DNA of 64,000 nt from Mycobacterium paraseoulense (GTDB taxonomy: Bacteria; Actinomycetota; Actinomycetes; Mycobacteriales; Mycobacteriaceae): contig NZ_AP022619.1 in assembly GCF_010731655.1 (NCBI RefSeq), forward strand, positions 2,790,001 to 2,854,000, in the 5' to 3' direction. Both the position numbers and the translations under genes were made by a program. The stretch's first letter is position 1. Every line of letters begins with the position of its first letter. The notes under the pieces are model-generated. The model did no database searches. It saw only the letters and a list, made by a program, of their open reading frames with translations, and was not told the DNA's origin. Below are positions 18,416 to 27,379 of the stretch, piece by piece.

Positions 18416-18781
18416 TCAGTCGTCCGGCACGTTGGTCAGGTAGCGCATCGCGTCGGACTTGGTGAGCCCCAGCGCCCGCGCCACCTCGACGTACTCCTTG
18501 GCGGCGGCCGCCATCGCGGCGTCGGTCGGGTCGAAGCGGGAGATGAAAGTGCCGAAGCGCCCACGGGTTTCGACGATCGCCGCCGACTCGAGTTCCCGAT
18601 AGGCGCGGGCCACGGTGTTCGCCGCGACGCCCAGCTGGCCGGCCAGGTCGCGCACCGTGGGGAGCCGGGTCCCGGGCGGCAGCGCGCCGGCGCGAACGCC
18701 GTCGATGACCTGGGTCCTGAGCTGGTCGAACAGCGGTTTGCCCGCCTTCACGTCGACCTTCAGCAAATCCCGCAGCTCCAC
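18416..18781 (-). CDS. GntR family (YtrA-like) regulator
   Basis: This 121-residue regulator has an N-terminal winged helix: [38 protein letters not shown] and the wing GRFGTF. It has only a short helical tail (about 40 residues) instead of an effector domain, as in the YtrA subfamily. I chose the GTG at 18781 over the ATG at 18799. A -10-like CATACT lies exactly 6 nt upstream of that GTG, and the ATG would push into the sirtuin promoter. It is divergent from the sirtuin gene with 37 bp between, so the sirtuin promoter is a plausible target. It corresponds to Rv1152 by position. Confidence 0.87.
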   Translation of the reverse strand: MELRDLLKVDVKAGKPLFDQLRTQVIDGVRAGALPPGTRLPTVRDLAGQLGVAANTVARAYRELESAAIVETRGRFGTFISRFDPTDAAMAAAAKEYVEVARALGLTKSDAMRYLTNVPDD

Positions 18782-18787
18782 GTCTTC

Positions 18788-18812
18788 AGTATGTCCCAAG
18801 CACGGCTATCTT
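18788..18812. promoter_or_regulatory. Divergent leaderless promoters, GntR regulator / sirtuin
   Basis: Rightward, TATCTT at 18807-18812 is followed by 6 nt and the sirtuin ATG at 18819. Leftward, CATACT (18793-18788) is followed by 6 nt and the GntR GTG at 18781. Both genes are therefore likely leaderless. A GntR dimer bound between them would block both. Confidence 0.55.
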
Positions 18813-18818
18813 TGTGGG

Positions 18819-19532
18819 ATGCGAGTAACGGTGCTGAGCGGCGCGGGAATCTCCGCGGAGAGCGGGGTGCCGACCTTCCGCGACGACAAGAACGGATTGT
18901 GGGCCCGGTTCGACCCCTACGAGCTGTCCAGCACCCAGGGGTGGCGCGACAATCCCGAGCGGGTCTGGGGTTGGTACCTGTGGCGTCACTACCTGGTGGC
19001 CGACGTCGCGCCCAACGTCGGGCACCGCGCCATCGCCGCCTGGCAAGACGGCGCCGAAGTCAGCGTCATCACCCAGAACGTCGACGACCTGCACGAGCGC
19101 GCCGGGAGCATGCCGGTGCACCACCTGCACGGCAGCCTGTTCGAATTCCGTTGCGACCGTTGCGGTATGCCCTACACCGGCGCGCTGCCCGAGATGCCCG
19201 AACCGATGCTCGAGGTCGAGCCGCCGGTCTGTCACTGCGGCGGCCTGATCCGGCCCGACATCGTGTGGTTCGGTGAGCCGTTGCCCGACGAGCCGTGGCA
19301 GAGCGCCGTCGAGGCGACCGAGGCCGCCGATGTGATGGTGGTGGTCGGCACCTCGGCGATCGTCTATCCGGCGGCCGGGCTGGCCGAGCTGGCGCTGTCC
19401 CGCGGGACCGCCGTCATCGAGGTCAATCCCGAAGTCACCCCACTGTCCAGGAACGCCACGATCAGCATCCGCGAGACCGCCGGCGAGGCGCTGCCCGGGT
19501 TGCTGCAGCGGCTGCCCGCCCTGCTGACGTAG
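18819..19532 (+). CDS. Class III-type sirtuin, NAD-dependent protein deacylase
   Basis: This 237-residue sirtuin removes acyl groups from lysines using NAD. The Rossmann signature [15 protein letters not shown] starts at residue 8, [12 protein letters not shown] and the catalytic histidine in [10 protein letters not shown] follow, and a four-cysteine zinc site is formed by FRCDRCG and VCHCGG. Y53 and R56 in [10 protein letters not shown] form the YxxR pair that in SIRT5 and E. coli CobB recognises negatively charged acyl groups, so desuccinylation is likely besides deacetylation. The length equals M. tuberculosis Rv1151c. It is divergent from a GntR regulator. Confidence 0.92.
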   Translation: MRVTVLSGAGISAESGVPTFRDDKNGLWARFDPYELSSTQGWRDNPERVWGWYLWRHYLVADVAPNVGHRAIAAWQDGAEVSVITQNVDDLHERAGSMPVHHLHGSLFEFRCDRCGMPYTGALPEMPEPMLEVEPPVCHCGGLIRPDIVWFGEPLPDEPWQSAVEATEAADVMVVVGTSAIVYPAAGLAELALSRGTAVIEVNPEVTPLSRNATISIRETAGEALPGLLQRLPALLT

Positions 19533-19540
19533 CCCGCGAG

Positions 19541-20170
19541 CTACGGCCTGCGGGCGCGGCCCAGCAGCAGTTCCGAGACCGGCATCGGTGCCCACGCCGG
19601 CAGCGTGAACTCGCGCCGGGAGACGTCGACCTCGAAGCCGGCCTCGACGATCGCGCGCTCGGTGTCGCGGTGGGTGTGGCAGTTGCCGAACAATCGGGGC
19701 CACACCGTCGCGTCGGCGATCCGTTGCAGGCGGCCCCGCCCGCCGGCGCTCGCCACGTGCTCGAGGTAGCGCAGCTCCCCGCCCGGGCGCAGCAACGAAT
19801 ACAGGCGTCGCAGCACGCCGTCGGGGTCGCGCACCGAACACAACACCAGCGAGCAGACCACGGCGTCGAACAGCTCGCCGCCGCTGAACCCCTCGGCCGT
19901 CTCGCCGGTCACGACGACTCGGGCGGGCACCACGTCCGCCGCGGCGCGGGCCTGGGCCGCCAGCCGCGGCTCCGGCTCCATCGCCACCACCTCGTGGACC
20001 GACTCCGGGTAGTGGGGAAAGTTCGTACCGATGCCCGCGCCGACTTCGAGCACCCGCCCGGACAACCCGGCAAGATTCTCCCGCCGCAGGGCCCGGATGG
20101 CCTCGGTTTCGTGGGTGGCGACGACGGGCCAGATGCGCGCGAAGAACGGGTTGTCCACCGCCGTTGTCAT
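19541..20170 (-). CDS. Class I SAM-dependent methyltransferase
   Basis: This 209-residue methyltransferase has motif I VLEVGAGIGTNFPHYP, the acidic MEPEPRL end of strand 2, motif IV FDAVVCSLVLCSVRD and LLRPGGELRYLEHV. The pattern resembles the small phosphatidylethanolamine- or thiol-methyltransferase-like group; the substrate is unknown. I chose the ATG at 20170 with GGAAGG about 9 nt upstream over the frame start at 20278. It lies 64 bp downstream of mmpL13 on the same strand and may modify or process the transported lipid. It corresponds to Rv1147 by position. Confidence 0.85.
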   Translation of the reverse strand: MTTAVDNPFFARIWPVVATHETEAIRALRRENLAGLSGRVLEVGAGIGTNFPHYPESVHEVVAMEPEPRLAAQARAAADVVPARVVVTGETAEGFSGGELFDAVVCSLVLCSVRDPDGVLRRLYSLLRPGGELRYLEHVASAGGRGRLQRIADATVWPRLFGNCHTHRDTERAIVEAGFEVDVSRREFTLPAWAPMPVSELLLGRARRP

Positions 20171-20234
20171 CAAGGTCAACCTTCCGATTCGGATGGCCCC
20201 AGAATAGGGTCTTACCGCCGACGCGGTCGGCGCG

Positions 20235-22550
20235 TCAGCCGATGTTGGGTACGGGTTCCCCCAGCCGGCCCCCGTCAAGCGGGATCGGCTCAGCGTATCC
20301 GTGGGTCCCGCCCTCGCTGACGCCGAACCGATCGTGCAGCCACGCCATCGGCTTGGGCGCCCACCAATTCCACCGGCCCATCACATGCATGAACGCCGGC
20401 ACCACAACCATCCGCACCAGGGTGGCGTCGGCGAGCACGGCGAGCGTCAGGCCGAGGCCGAACATCCGCATGAAGGACACGTGGGCGGCGATGAGCGCGG
20501 CGAACGACATCGACATCACCAGCGCGGCCGCCGTGATCACCCGGCCGGTGCGGGCCACACCGAGCGCCACGCTCTCGTCGTTGGCGGCGTCGGCCTCCGT
20601 CGCGCCCGGTTTCGCCGGCCGAGCGGCCCCGGACGCCAGCCAGTACTCGCGGATGCGCGAGAGCAGGAACACCTCGTAGTCCATGGACAATCCGAAGGCG
20701 ATGCAGAACAGCAGCACGGGCATGTTGGCGACCAGCGTCCCGCTCGGCGTCGTGCCGAGCGCGCCCAGGTGCCCGTCCTGGAAGATCCACACCAGCGCAC
20801 CGAAGGCCGCGGTGAGCGACAGGATGTTGCAGGCCAGCGCCTTGGCCGGCAGCAGCACGCTGCCGGTGAGCAGGAACAGCAGCGCAAAGGTGATCGCGGC
20901 CATCAGCCCGAGCACCAGCGGAAGGCGGTCCGTCACCGCGTCGACGCTGTCGCGGTTGACCTGGGCGACACCGCCCATCACGACGGCCCGACCGGCCGGC
21001 CCTGGCACCTCATGCAATCGCTTGAGCTGGGCGTCGTTCGCGCCGGAGAACAGCGGCGCCGTGCTGCTGACGGTCAGGAAGGCGCTGCCGTCGGCCAGGC
21101 CGGTGGGACCGGCCGGCGGCCCCGTCCGGTTCCCGCCGACGAACGTCCCGCCGGGCGCCGCCACCGCCGCCACCTCGGGCACCCGCGACAAGTCGGCGGC
21201 GTACCTGGCGAGGTCCGCTGGGCTCAACCCACGCGCGTCGGGGACGACCACCGGCACGGACGTCGCGGGGTCGTGCGCGAACTCGGTGCGCAATTGGTCA
21301 CCGACCTGGTGCGAGGACGCCGACCGCGGCAACACCCGGTCGTCCGGGAAACCCCATTTGACGCCCATGAAGGGCAGGCCGAGCAGGAGCAGCAGCGCGA
21401 CGACGGTCAGCCCGATCGGGGCCCAGCGGCGCATCACCAGCTTGCTCGACCGGTACCAGAACAGCTGCTCGACGGGCCTGCGCGCCGGTTCCGGCCGGCG
21501 GAAGACGCGGCGCATCAGCCGGCGCACGTCCAGTGCGTCGAGTCGGGGGCCCAGCAGCACGATGGCGGCCGGGGTGATCACGATCGAGGCGGTCGCGACG
21601 AACGCGACGGTGGCCACGCCGGCGTAGGCGAACGACTTGAGGAAGTACATCGGAAACGCCACGGTCGCCGACATGGACAACGCCACCGTGACCGCGGAGA
21701 ACAACACCGTGCGACCCGAGGTGGCCATGGTCCGGACCAGCGCCTCGTCTCGGTCGCTGCACTCAGCCAATTCGTCGCGATACCGGCTGACGATCAGCAG
21801 GGTGTAGTCGATGGCCAGCGCCAGGCCCAGCGCGGTGCTCAGGTTGAGCGCGAAGATCGACACCTCGGTGGTGAACGTGATCAGCCGCAACACGGTCATT
21901 GACCCGACGACGGCGAGCGCGCCCAGCGCCATCGGCAACGCCGCCGCCAACAGACCGCCGAACACCCAGATCAGGACCAGGAAGCTCAGCGGCAGCGCGA
22001 TCATCTCCATCAACAGCAGGTCAGCCTGATTCTGGGTGTTGATCTGGGCGTATTGCATGGCAGCGCCGCCGGCGCGAACCGTGACCCCGCCGCGGTCGTG
22101 GATGAACTGGTCCGCGACGGTTTGGGCGTTGCTCTGCGCGTAGTTCTCGCCGCCCTTGAGGTTGACCACGACCAGACCCGACTTGCCGTCGCGGCTGACC
22201 AAGTCGGCGGCCGCTTGCGGGGGGACCGTCCACGGCGATGACACGTTGTACACCAGCGGTGACTTCTTCAGCCGGTTGACCAGGTCGGTGCCCACGGCGC
22301 GGGCCCGTGCGCTGTCGTTGCCGCCGGGAGCGGTCACGACGATCAGCATCTGCTGACCGCTCTGGCCGAACTTGTCGGACAGCACCTGGATCGCGTGGGC
22401 GGACTCCGAGTGGGGATCCTGGAAACCGCCGGGAGACAGGCTCTTGGCGACCGGGACACCGAAGATCGCGGCGGCGGCGAAAACCAGGACGCCGATGGCG
22501 ATGATGCGGCGGGGCGCCGCGATGGCCAGGCGGGCGATCCCCTGCAGCAT
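20235..22550 (-). CDS. mmpL13: MmpL13, intact RND-family lipid transporter
   Basis: This 771-residue MmpL/RND protein has twelve expected membrane segments in two halves. Each half has a hydrophobic start, an extracytoplasmic domain and a five- to six-helix bundle. The proton-relay region of the first half holds LALAIDYTLLIVSRYRDEL and that of the second half GLSMDYEVFLLSRIREYW, the Asp-Tyr pairs of MmpL proteins. In M. tuberculosis this gene is split into mmpL13a and mmpL13b; here the frame is continuous. A GGGAAGGG ribosome site lies about 7 nt upstream of the ATG. The promoter contains a 14-bp dyad. The substrate is unknown; a hydrophobic envelope lipid is likely. Confidence 0.92.
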   Translation of the reverse strand: MLQGIARLAIAAPRRIIAIGVLVFAAAAIFGVPVAKSLSPGGFQDPHSESAHAIQVLSDKFGQSGQQMLIVVTAPGGNDSARARAVGTDLVNRLKKSPLVYNVSSPWTVPPQAAADLVSRDGKSGLVVVNLKGGENYAQSNAQTVADQFIHDRGGVTVRAGGAAMQYAQINTQNQADLLLMEMIALPLSFLVLIWVFGGLLAAALPMALGALAVVGSMTVLRLITFTTEVSIFALNLSTALGLALAIDYTLLIVSRYRDELAECSDRDEALVRTMATSGRTVLFSAVTVALSMSATVAFPMYFLKSFAYAGVATVAFVATASIVITPAAIVLLGPRLDALDVRRLMRRVFRRPEPARRPVEQLFWYRSSKLVMRRWAPIGLTVVALLLLLGLPFMGVKWGFPDDRVLPRSASSHQVGDQLRTEFAHDPATSVPVVVPDARGLSPADLARYAADLSRVPEVAAVAAPGGTFVGGNRTGPPAGPTGLADGSAFLTVSSTAPLFSGANDAQLKRLHEVPGPAGRAVVMGGVAQVNRDSVDAVTDRLPLVLGLMAAITFALLFLLTGSVLLPAKALACNILSLTAAFGALVWIFQDGHLGALGTTPSGTLVANMPVLLFCIAFGLSMDYEVFLLSRIREYWLASGAARPAKPGATEADAANDESVALGVARTGRVITAAALVMSMSFAALIAAHVSFMRMFGLGLTLAVLADATLVRMVVVPAFMHVMGRWNWWAPKPMAWLHDRFGVSEGGTHGYAEPIPLDGGRLGEPVPNIG

Positions 22551-22607
22551 TTCGAGCCCTTCCCACCGCCGGTGCTGGTCGCGCTGGCCGCTGGCGTAAC
22601 CGGCGAC

Positions 22608-22638
22608 AACCTAACAAACGTTAGTTTTCACGCGTCAA
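22608..22638 (-). promoter_or_regulatory. mmpL13 promoter with CTAAC-N4-GTTAG operator
   Basis: On the minus strand TTGACG (22638-22633) and TAGGTT (22613-22608) are spaced by 19 bp. The dyad CTAACAAACGTTAG at 22611-22624 sits in the spacer and overlaps the -10 element. That layout is classic for repression by a TetR-type dimer. No TetR gene is adjacent; the one at the window start is 22 kb away. Confidence 0.5.
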
Positions 22639-22801
22639 ACAGATTCCTCCCTAAGCACGCACCGCGTGCACTGCTCGGTTCAACGCGGCGTTTTAAACCG
22701 CGGACACAGTAAGAGTCCGGCCAGAAAATTGGCCGGTGATTAAGCAGGTCACGGGGCTAAACGCCGCGCTTGACGGCGCTCAACCTACCCGTCGGTAAAT
22801 T

Positions 22802-22846
22802 GCCACCATTTTCCGAATCGTGACTCAAAGATTCCTTAATGGTGGC
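22802..22846. repeat. Nested inverted repeat upstream of the tiny ORFs
   Basis: GCCACCATT at 22802-22810 pairs perfectly with AATGGTGGC at 22838-22846. Inside it GAATC at 22815-22819 pairs with GATTC at 22830-22834. The structure covers the -35 region of the promoter whose -10 is at 22850-22855, so it can act as an operator or as a cruciform. Confidence 0.65.
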
Positions 22847-22849
22847 CCA

Positions 22850-22855
22850 TACGCT
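22850..22855 (+). promoter_or_regulatory. -10 element of the tiny ORF transcript
   Basis: TACGCT fits TANNNT and is 7 nt upstream of the ATG at 22863. It predicts a leaderless or near-leaderless message. Confidence 0.5.
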
Positions 22856-22862
22856 CAGTGTC

Positions 22863-22985
22863 ATGTGGATCGACGACACAAGTGCCGACGTCATCAAGGT
22901 TGACTTCGAAGCCCTCTACCACGGCGATGTGCTGGTGGAAGGGGAGACCTCGGAGCAGTTCGAAGAACTGCAAGCGGCGAGCTGA
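22863..22985 (+). CDS. Possible 40-residue acidic small protein
   Basis: The ORF reads MWIDDTSADVIKVDFEALYH and continues GDVLVEGETSEQFEELQAAS. It is strongly acidic, has no cysteine, and could form a strand-helix arrangement. I do not recognise a family. Support for a real gene comes from its surroundings: a TANNNT element 7 nt upstream of the ATG, a dyad in the -35 region, and a 15-bp-stem terminator about 90 bp downstream on the same strand. A second tiny ORF follows after 2 bp. Alternatively this could be a non-coding RNA whose sequence happens to be open. Confidence 0.4.
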   Translation: MWIDDTSADVIKVDFEALYHGDVLVEGETSEQFEELQAAS

Positions 22986-22987
22986 CC

Positions 22988-23050
22988 ATGAGCATGCTCG
23001 CACGGCTGTTGATGGCCGAACCCGCAGTCAGTCGATGGTTCCGTCGATAG
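22988..23050 (+). CDS. Possible 20-residue basic peptide
   Basis: The frame reads MSMLARLLMAEPAVSRWFRR, then stop. It begins 2 bp after the preceding acidic ORF, close enough for translational coupling, and ends 21 bp before the terminator hairpin. It is amphipathic and basic, which would pair well with the acidic partner, but this is only a chemical observation. I know no homologue and the chance of a spurious ORF of this size is high. Confidence 0.25.
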   Translation: MSMLARLLMAEPAVSRWFRR

Positions 23051-23071
23051 GCCGATAGACCTTCTTCCGTT

Positions 23072-23106
23072 ACGAAAGCCCCCCGCTCATCGCGGGGGGC
23101 TTTCGT
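23072..23106. terminator. Strong 15-bp-stem bidirectional terminator
   Basis: ACGAAAGCCCCCCGC at 23072-23086 and GCGGGGGGCTTTCGT at 23092-23106 are perfect complements with a 5-nt loop. It ends the rightward tiny-ORF transcript and the leftward SDR gene, which stops at 23118. It is the strongest intrinsic terminator I see in the window. Confidence 0.85.
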
Positions 23107-23117
23107 GTTCACCGGCC

Positions 23118-23882
23118 TCAGCGCGGCGCCATGCGGATGGCGCCGTCGAGGCGGATGACCTCGCCGTTGAGCATCGGGTTCTCGATGATGTGGACCGCGA
23201 GCGCGCCGTACTCGTCGGGGTCACCGAGCCGGGCCGGGTGCGGGACCTGCTTGCCCAGCGACTTCTGCGCCTCCTCGGGCAGCGAGCCCAGCAGCGGGGT
23301 CTTGAACAACCCGGGCGCGATCGTCACCACGCGGATGAGCTCGCGCGACAGGTCGCGCGCGATCGGCAGCGTCATGCCGACCACACCGCCCTTGGACGCC
23401 GAGTAGGCGGCCTGGCCGATCTGGCCCTCGAACGCGGCGACCGAGGCGGTGTTGATGATGACGCCGCGCTCTTGTTTGTCTTCAGGGCCGATGGCCTCCG
23501 TCTTGGCGATGCGCTCGGCGGCCAGCCGCAACACGTTGAACGTGCCGATCAGGTTGACCCCGACGACCTTCTTGAACGCGTCCAGCGGGAACGGGCCGTC
23601 CTTGGACAGCGTCTTGATGGCGTTGCCGATGCCCGCGCAGTTGACGTTGATGCGCAGCGGGCCCATCGACTCGGCGGTATCCAGCGCCTTGCCGACCGCG
23701 GCCTCGTCGGTGACGTCGGCCTGCACGAAACGGGCGCGTTCCCCCAGCTCCTGGACCGCTTCTTCGCCCCGCAGGTCGATCACCACCACCTGCGCGCCGG
23801 CGTCGAGCAGCCTCTTGGTGGTCGCCAGGCCCAGGCCCGAGGCGCCCCCGGTGACGACGGCAACGGCGTCCTTGATCTTCAT
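23118..23882 (-). CDS. Short-chain dehydrogenase, HSD10-like 3-hydroxyacyl-CoA dehydrogenase
   Basis: This 254-residue SDR resembles type 10 17-beta-hydroxysteroid/2-methyl-3-hydroxybutyryl-CoA dehydrogenase. It has the NAD site [22 protein letters not shown], an aspartate after strand 2 (VVVIDLRG, so NAD rather than NADP), NCAGIGN, catalytic Ser/Tyr/Lys in [22 protein letters not shown] and the [10 protein letters not shown] loop. The start at 23882 follows AGGAAGG. It oxidises a hydroxyacyl-CoA or hydroxysteroid. It lies 65 bp downstream of mcr and has its own promoter region with a CCAAC-N2-GTTGG operator. It corresponds to Rv1144 by position. Confidence 0.9.
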   Translation of the reverse strand: MKIKDAVAVVTGGASGLGLATTKRLLDAGAQVVVIDLRGEEAVQELGERARFVQADVTDEAAVGKALDTAESMGPLRINVNCAGIGNAIKTLSKDGPFPLDAFKKVVGVNLIGTFNVLRLAAERIAKTEAIGPEDKQERGVIINTASVAAFEGQIGQAAYSASKGGVVGMTLPIARDLSRELIRVVTIAPGLFKTPLLGSLPEEAQKSLGKQVPHPARLGDPDEYGALAVHIIENPMLNGEVIRLDGAIRMAPR

Positions 23883-23893
23883 CCGAATCCTTC

Positions 23894-23915
23894 CTCGCGA
23901 ATCCCTCGCGAATCC
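23894..23915. repeat. Tandem 11-bp repeat in SDR leader
   Basis: CTCGCGAATCC occurs twice back to back at 23894-23904 and 23905-23915, between the operator and the SDR start codon. Copy number changes would alter the leader length. Confidence 0.6.
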
Positions 23916-23927
23916 CTTACGAGTCCA

Positions 23928-23952
23928 GCCAACCAGTTGGTTGGCGACTATA
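23928..23952 (-). promoter_or_regulatory. Operator CCAAC-CA-GTTGG and -10 upstream of the SDR gene
   Basis: GCCAACCA-GT-TGGTTGGC at 23928-23945 is a perfect dyad with 8-bp arms and contains CCAACCAGTTGG. TATAGT on the minus strand at 23952-23947 is a good -10 element, so transcription would start inside the dyad. The -10 overlaps the mcr stop codon. The same CCAAC-N2-GTTGG core recurs upstream of the thiolase operon at 32952. Confidence 0.55.
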
Positions 23953-25033
23953 CCCAGTCGGTCAGCACGGCCTCGACGTCGGCCAGCGGCGCGGCCGGCG
24001 GTCGGGGGACGTCGGGCGTGGTGCGGGAGAACCGCGGGGCAGGCAGCGGCTGCAGGCCACCGTCCACCTCGTAGAAGGTGTTCCGCTCGGTGATGTGCGG
24101 CTCGGTGTGCACCTCGCCGAACGCCAACACCGGCGTCACGCAGGCGTCGGAGTCGGCGAACACCTTCGCCCAGTGGTCGCGGTCGTGAGCGGCGAAGGCG
24201 GCCGTCAGCGCCCCGCGCAACTCGGGCCAGCGGCTGACGTCGTTCTGCGCCGGCAAGCTGGCGGCATCCAGACCCAGCCCGGCGAGCATGGCCGCGTAGA
24301 ACTGCGGCTCGATCGCGCCGACGGCGACATAGCGCCCGTCGGCGCACTCGTAGGTGTCGTAATAGGGCGCGCCGCCGTCGAGCATGTTGGTGCCGCGCAC
24401 GTCCGACCACATGCCCAGCCCCCGCATGGCCCACATCATCTGGATCAGCACGCTGGAGCCGTCGACCATGGCCGCGTCGATCACCTGCCCCTTGCCGGAG
24501 TTCTGCCGCTCCCACAGCGCGGACAGGATTCCGACCAGTAAGAACATCGAGCCGCCGCCGAAATCGCCGACCAGGTTCAGCGGCGGCACCGGCCGCTCGT
24601 TCGCCCGCCCGATGGCGTGCAGGATGCCGTTGAGCGAGATGTAGTTGATGTCGTGCCCGGCCTGCTGACTGCGCGGGCCGGCCTGCCCCCAGCCGGTCAT
24701 GCGGGCGTAGATCAGCCGCTCGTTGACCTCGGCGCACTGCTCGGGCCCGAGGCCGAGCCGCTCGGTGACGCCGGGACGGAATCCCTCGATCAGCACGTCG
24801 GCCTTGGCGACCAGCCGGAGCACGACGGAGCGCCCCTCGTCGGACTTGAGGTCGACGGTCAGGACGCGCCGGTTGCGCAGCATGGCGTCCTTCGCGACAC
24901 CGCCGGGACCGCTGGACGGCCGGTCGATGCGCACCACGTCGGCTCCCAGATCCCCCAAGATCATCGCCGCGTGCGGACCCGGCCCGATGCCGGCCAATTC
25001 GACGACCCGAAGTCCCTTCAGCGGTCCAGCCAC
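23948..25033 (-). CDS. mcr: Mcr, alpha-methylacyl-CoA racemase
   Basis: This 361-residue class III CoA-transferase-fold enzyme epimerises 2-methylacyl-CoA esters, a step needed to degrade cholesterol side chains and methyl-branched fatty acids. The sequence tracks M. tuberculosis Mcr closely from [20 protein letters not shown] onward. Catalytic residues are visible: His at about 127 ([14 protein letters not shown]) and Asp at about 157 ([13 protein letters not shown]), with the [20 protein letters not shown] segment. I chose the GTG at 25033 because it gives the known N terminus; the frame up to 25117 lies over the echA10 promoter. It is divergent from echA10 and upstream of the SDR gene. Confidence 0.95.
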   Translation of the reverse strand: MAGPLKGLRVVELAGIGPGPHAAMILGDLGADVVRIDRPSSGPGGVAKDAMLRNRRVLTVDLKSDEGRSVVLRLVAKADVLIEGFRPGVTERLGLGPEQCAEVNERLIYARMTGWGQAGPRSQQAGHDINYISLNGILHAIGRANERPVPPLNLVGDFGGGSMFLLVGILSALWERQNSGKGQVIDAAMVDGSSVLIQMMWAMRGLGMWSDVRGTNMLDGGAPYYDTYECADGRYVAVGAIEPQFYAAMLAGLGLDAASLPAQNDVSRWPELRGALTAAFAAHDRDHWAKVFADSDACVTPVLAFGEVHTEPHITERNTFYEVDGGLQPLPAPRFSRTTPDVPRPPAAPLADVEAVLTDWV

Positions 25034-25118
25034 GACCCACCGACCTTTCGTCTGCTCTGACGCCCGTTGTTGTTGGCATCTTCGCAGCCGCCCACGGCGG
25101 GCGCGCAGCCCGGTCACT

Positions 25119-25124
25119 TAGGGT
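25119..25124 (+). promoter_or_regulatory. -10 element of leaderless echA10
   Basis: TAGGGT is followed by GAGCCC and the ATG at 25131. The 6-nt spacing is the leaderless pattern seen repeatedly in this window. Confidence 0.6.
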
Positions 25125-25130
25125 GAGCCC

Positions 25131-25940
25131 ATGCCGCAATCCGCGATCGACACCCTGACCCCCGTCGCAGGCCTTTCCGTCACGCTGTCCGACGGCGTGT
25201 TGGCGGTGACCATCGACCGCCCCGACAGCCTCAATTCGCTGACCGTGCCGGTGATTACCGGCATCGCCGACGTGATGGAACGCGCCGCGACCGACCCGGA
25301 GGTGAAGCTGGTGCGCCTCGGCGGCGCGGGCCGCGGCTTCTGCTCCGGGGCGGGGATCAGCGCCGACGACGTGTCCGAGACCGGGCTCTCGCCGGACGAG
25401 ATCGTCCTGGAGATCAACCGGCTGATCCGGGCGATCGCCGCCGTGCCGCACCCGGTCGTCGCCGTGGTACAGGGACCGGCGGCCGGCGTCGGCGTCTCCT
25501 TGGCGTTGGCGTCCGACATCGTATTGGCTTCGGAGAGCGCCTTTTTCATGCTCGCCTTCACCAAGATCGGCCTGATGCCCGACGGCGGCGCGTCCGCGCT
25601 GATCGCCGCCGCCGTCGGCCGCATCCGGGCGATGCACATGGCGTTGCTGCCCGACCGCCTCCCGGCCGCCGAGGCGCTGTCCTGGGGTCTGGTCAGCGCC
25701 GTCTACCCCGCCGACGAATTCGAGGCCGAGGTCGACAAGGTGATCGCCCGGCTCTTGGCGGGCCCCGTCGCCGCGTTCGGCAAGACCAAGCTCGCGATCA
25801 ACGCGGCCACGCTCCCCCAGCTGGATCCGGCGTTGCAGCGTGAATACGACGGCCAGGCCGTCCTGCTGCGGTCCCACGACTTCGTCGAGGGCACAAAGGC
25901 TTTCCAGCAGCGCCGCGCGCCCGAGTTCACCGATCGCTGA
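25131..25940 (+). CDS. echA10: Enoyl-CoA hydratase/isomerase (EchA10-like)
   Basis: This 269-residue crotonase-family protein hydrates or isomerises enoyl-CoA in beta-oxidation. The oxyanion-hole segments are [17 protein letters not shown] and [20 protein letters not shown]. In [14 protein letters not shown] position it has [16 protein letters not shown]. An aspartate stands where hydratases have the second catalytic glutamate, and an alanine where the first would be, so it may be an isomerase or have altered activity. It is divergent from mcr. M. tuberculosis has two echA genes here; only one is present. Confidence 0.85.
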   Translation: MPQSAIDTLTPVAGLSVTLSDGVLAVTIDRPDSLNSLTVPVITGIADVMERAATDPEVKLVRLGGAGRGFCSGAGISADDVSETGLSPDEIVLEINRLIRAIAAVPHPVVAVVQGPAAGVGVSLALASDIVLASESAFFMLAFTKIGLMPDGGASALIAAAVGRIRAMHMALLPDRLPAAEALSWGLVSAVYPADEFEAEVDKVIARLLAGPVAAFGKTKLAINAATLPQLDPALQREYDGQAVLLRSHDFVEGTKAFQQRRAPEFTDR

Positions 25941-26024
25941 CCTGTGGCGCTTACCGGTGGCCCACACCGGTAATCCTCCCCCGCGTCGGGTCCGAATAAT
26001 TGGAAGACGACGAACGGAGAAGCC

Positions 26025-27374
26025 ATGGCTGGACAGGTTCGCAGTCTCGTGACCGGGGCGACCGGATACATCGGCGCCCGGCTGGTGCCGCGACTGCTGG
26101 ACGAAGGCCACGTGGTGCGCGCCCTGGCGCGCAACCCGGCCAAGCTGGCGGACGTGCCGTGGCGGCAGCAGGCGGAGGTCGCGCGCGGCGACCTGGGTGA
26201 CGTCGATTCCCTCATCGCGGCCTTCGACGGGATCGACGTCGTCTACTACCTGGTTCATTCGATGGGCACGGCGAAGGATTTCGCCGACGAGGAGACGCGC
26301 GCGGCCCGCAACGTCGTGACCGCGGCCCGGCGCACGGGGGTGCGGCGCATCGTGTATCTGAGCGGGCTGCATCCCGAGGGCCGCAAGCTCTCGCCGCACC
26401 TCGAGTCGCGGGCGGCCGTCGGCGACGCGCTCATCGCGTCGGGCATCGAAACGATCGTGCTGCAGGCGGGCGTCGTCGTCGGTTCGGGATCGGCGTCGTT
26501 CGAGATGATCCGGCACCTCACCGACCGGTTGCCGGTGATGACCACCCCGAAATGGGTGCACAACAAGATTCAGCCGATCGCGGTGCGCGACGTGCTCTAT
26601 TACCTGGTCGCCGCGGCCACCGCGACGGTGCCAGAAAAGGACAAGTCGCGCACCTGGGACATCGGCGGACCCGACGTGTTGGAGTACGGCGACATGATGC
26701 GGGTGTACGCCGACGTCGCGGGCCTGGGCAAGCGCTATCTGATCGTGCTGCCGTTCTTGACACCCACGATCGCCAGCCTCTGGGTCGGCACCGTGACGCC
26801 GATCCCGCCCGGTCTGGCGCGCCCGCTGATCGAGTCGCTGGAGTGCGACGCGGTGATGCGCGACCACGAGGTCGACAGCATCATCGGGCCCCCGCCCGCC
26901 GGGCTGACCGGCTACCGCCGCGCCGTCGAGTTGGCGCTCGACCGCGCGGCGCACGGCGTCCCGGAACCCTCGTGGTCGTCGTTGCGGTCCGACCCGGCCG
27001 AGGCGCTGCCCACCGATCCGGATTGGGCGGGCGAGATCGTCTACGCCGACGTGCGCACCGAGGACATCGCCGCCGAACCCGCCACCGTCTGGGCGGCGGC
27101 GGAGAACGCCGTGAACTCACGGGCGGGCGGCTGGAAGGTCGAGGAGCGCGAGGCGGGAGCCCTGCTGCGGCTACGCTCCCCCAAGCGAGCGCCGGGACGG
27201 GAATGGCTCGAGATCGCGGTCACGCCGCGCGACGGTGGCGGCAGCCGCTACACCCAGCGGTCCATCTTTCTGCCGCGGGGCATCCCGGGGCGGGTGTACT
27301 GGTTCTTCGTGCGGCCGGTCCACACCGCCACGATGCGTGCGCTGGCCCGCGAGGTCGTCGGTTCGGCCCGATAA
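26025..27374 (+). CDS. Extended-SDR oxidoreductase with C-terminal DUF2867
   Basis: This 449-residue protein has an N-terminal NAD(P)-binding atypical SDR domain ([52 protein letters not shown]) of about 290 residues. A DUF2867 domain (about 330-449, including [19 protein letters not shown] and [21 protein letters not shown]) follows. The second domain resembles START/polyketide-cyclase-like proteins, so the fusion may bind a hydrophobic substrate. The ATG at 26025 has a GGAGA site nearby. It converges with a CPBP protease gene, beyond which lies a paralogue of its N-terminal domain in opposite orientation. Confidence 0.87.
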   Translation: MAGQVRSLVTGATGYIGARLVPRLLDEGHVVRALARNPAKLADVPWRQQAEVARGDLGDVDSLIAAFDGIDVVYYLVHSMGTAKDFADEETRAARNVVTAARRTGVRRIVYLSGLHPEGRKLSPHLESRAAVGDALIASGIETIVLQAGVVVGSGSASFEMIRHLTDRLPVMTTPKWVHNKIQPIAVRDVLYYLVAAATATVPEKDKSRTWDIGGPDVLEYGDMMRVYADVAGLGKRYLIVLPFLTPTIASLWVGTVTPIPPGLARPLIESLECDAVMRDHEVDSIIGPPPAGLTGYRRAVELALDRAAHGVPEPSWSSLRSDPAEALPTDPDWAGEIVYADVRTEDIAAEPATVWAAAENAVNSRAGGWKVEEREAGALLRLRSPKRAPGREWLEIAVTPRDGGGSRYTQRSIFLPRGIPGRVYWFFVRPVHTATMRALAREVVGSAR

Positions 27375-27379
27375 CGGCG

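Noticed and set aside
23118..26954. A 1278-codon continuous minus-strand frame
   Set aside because: Only its last 254 codons are a real gene (the HSD10-like SDR). The remainder is antisense to echA10 or out of frame with mcr and looks like GC-rich shadow sequence.
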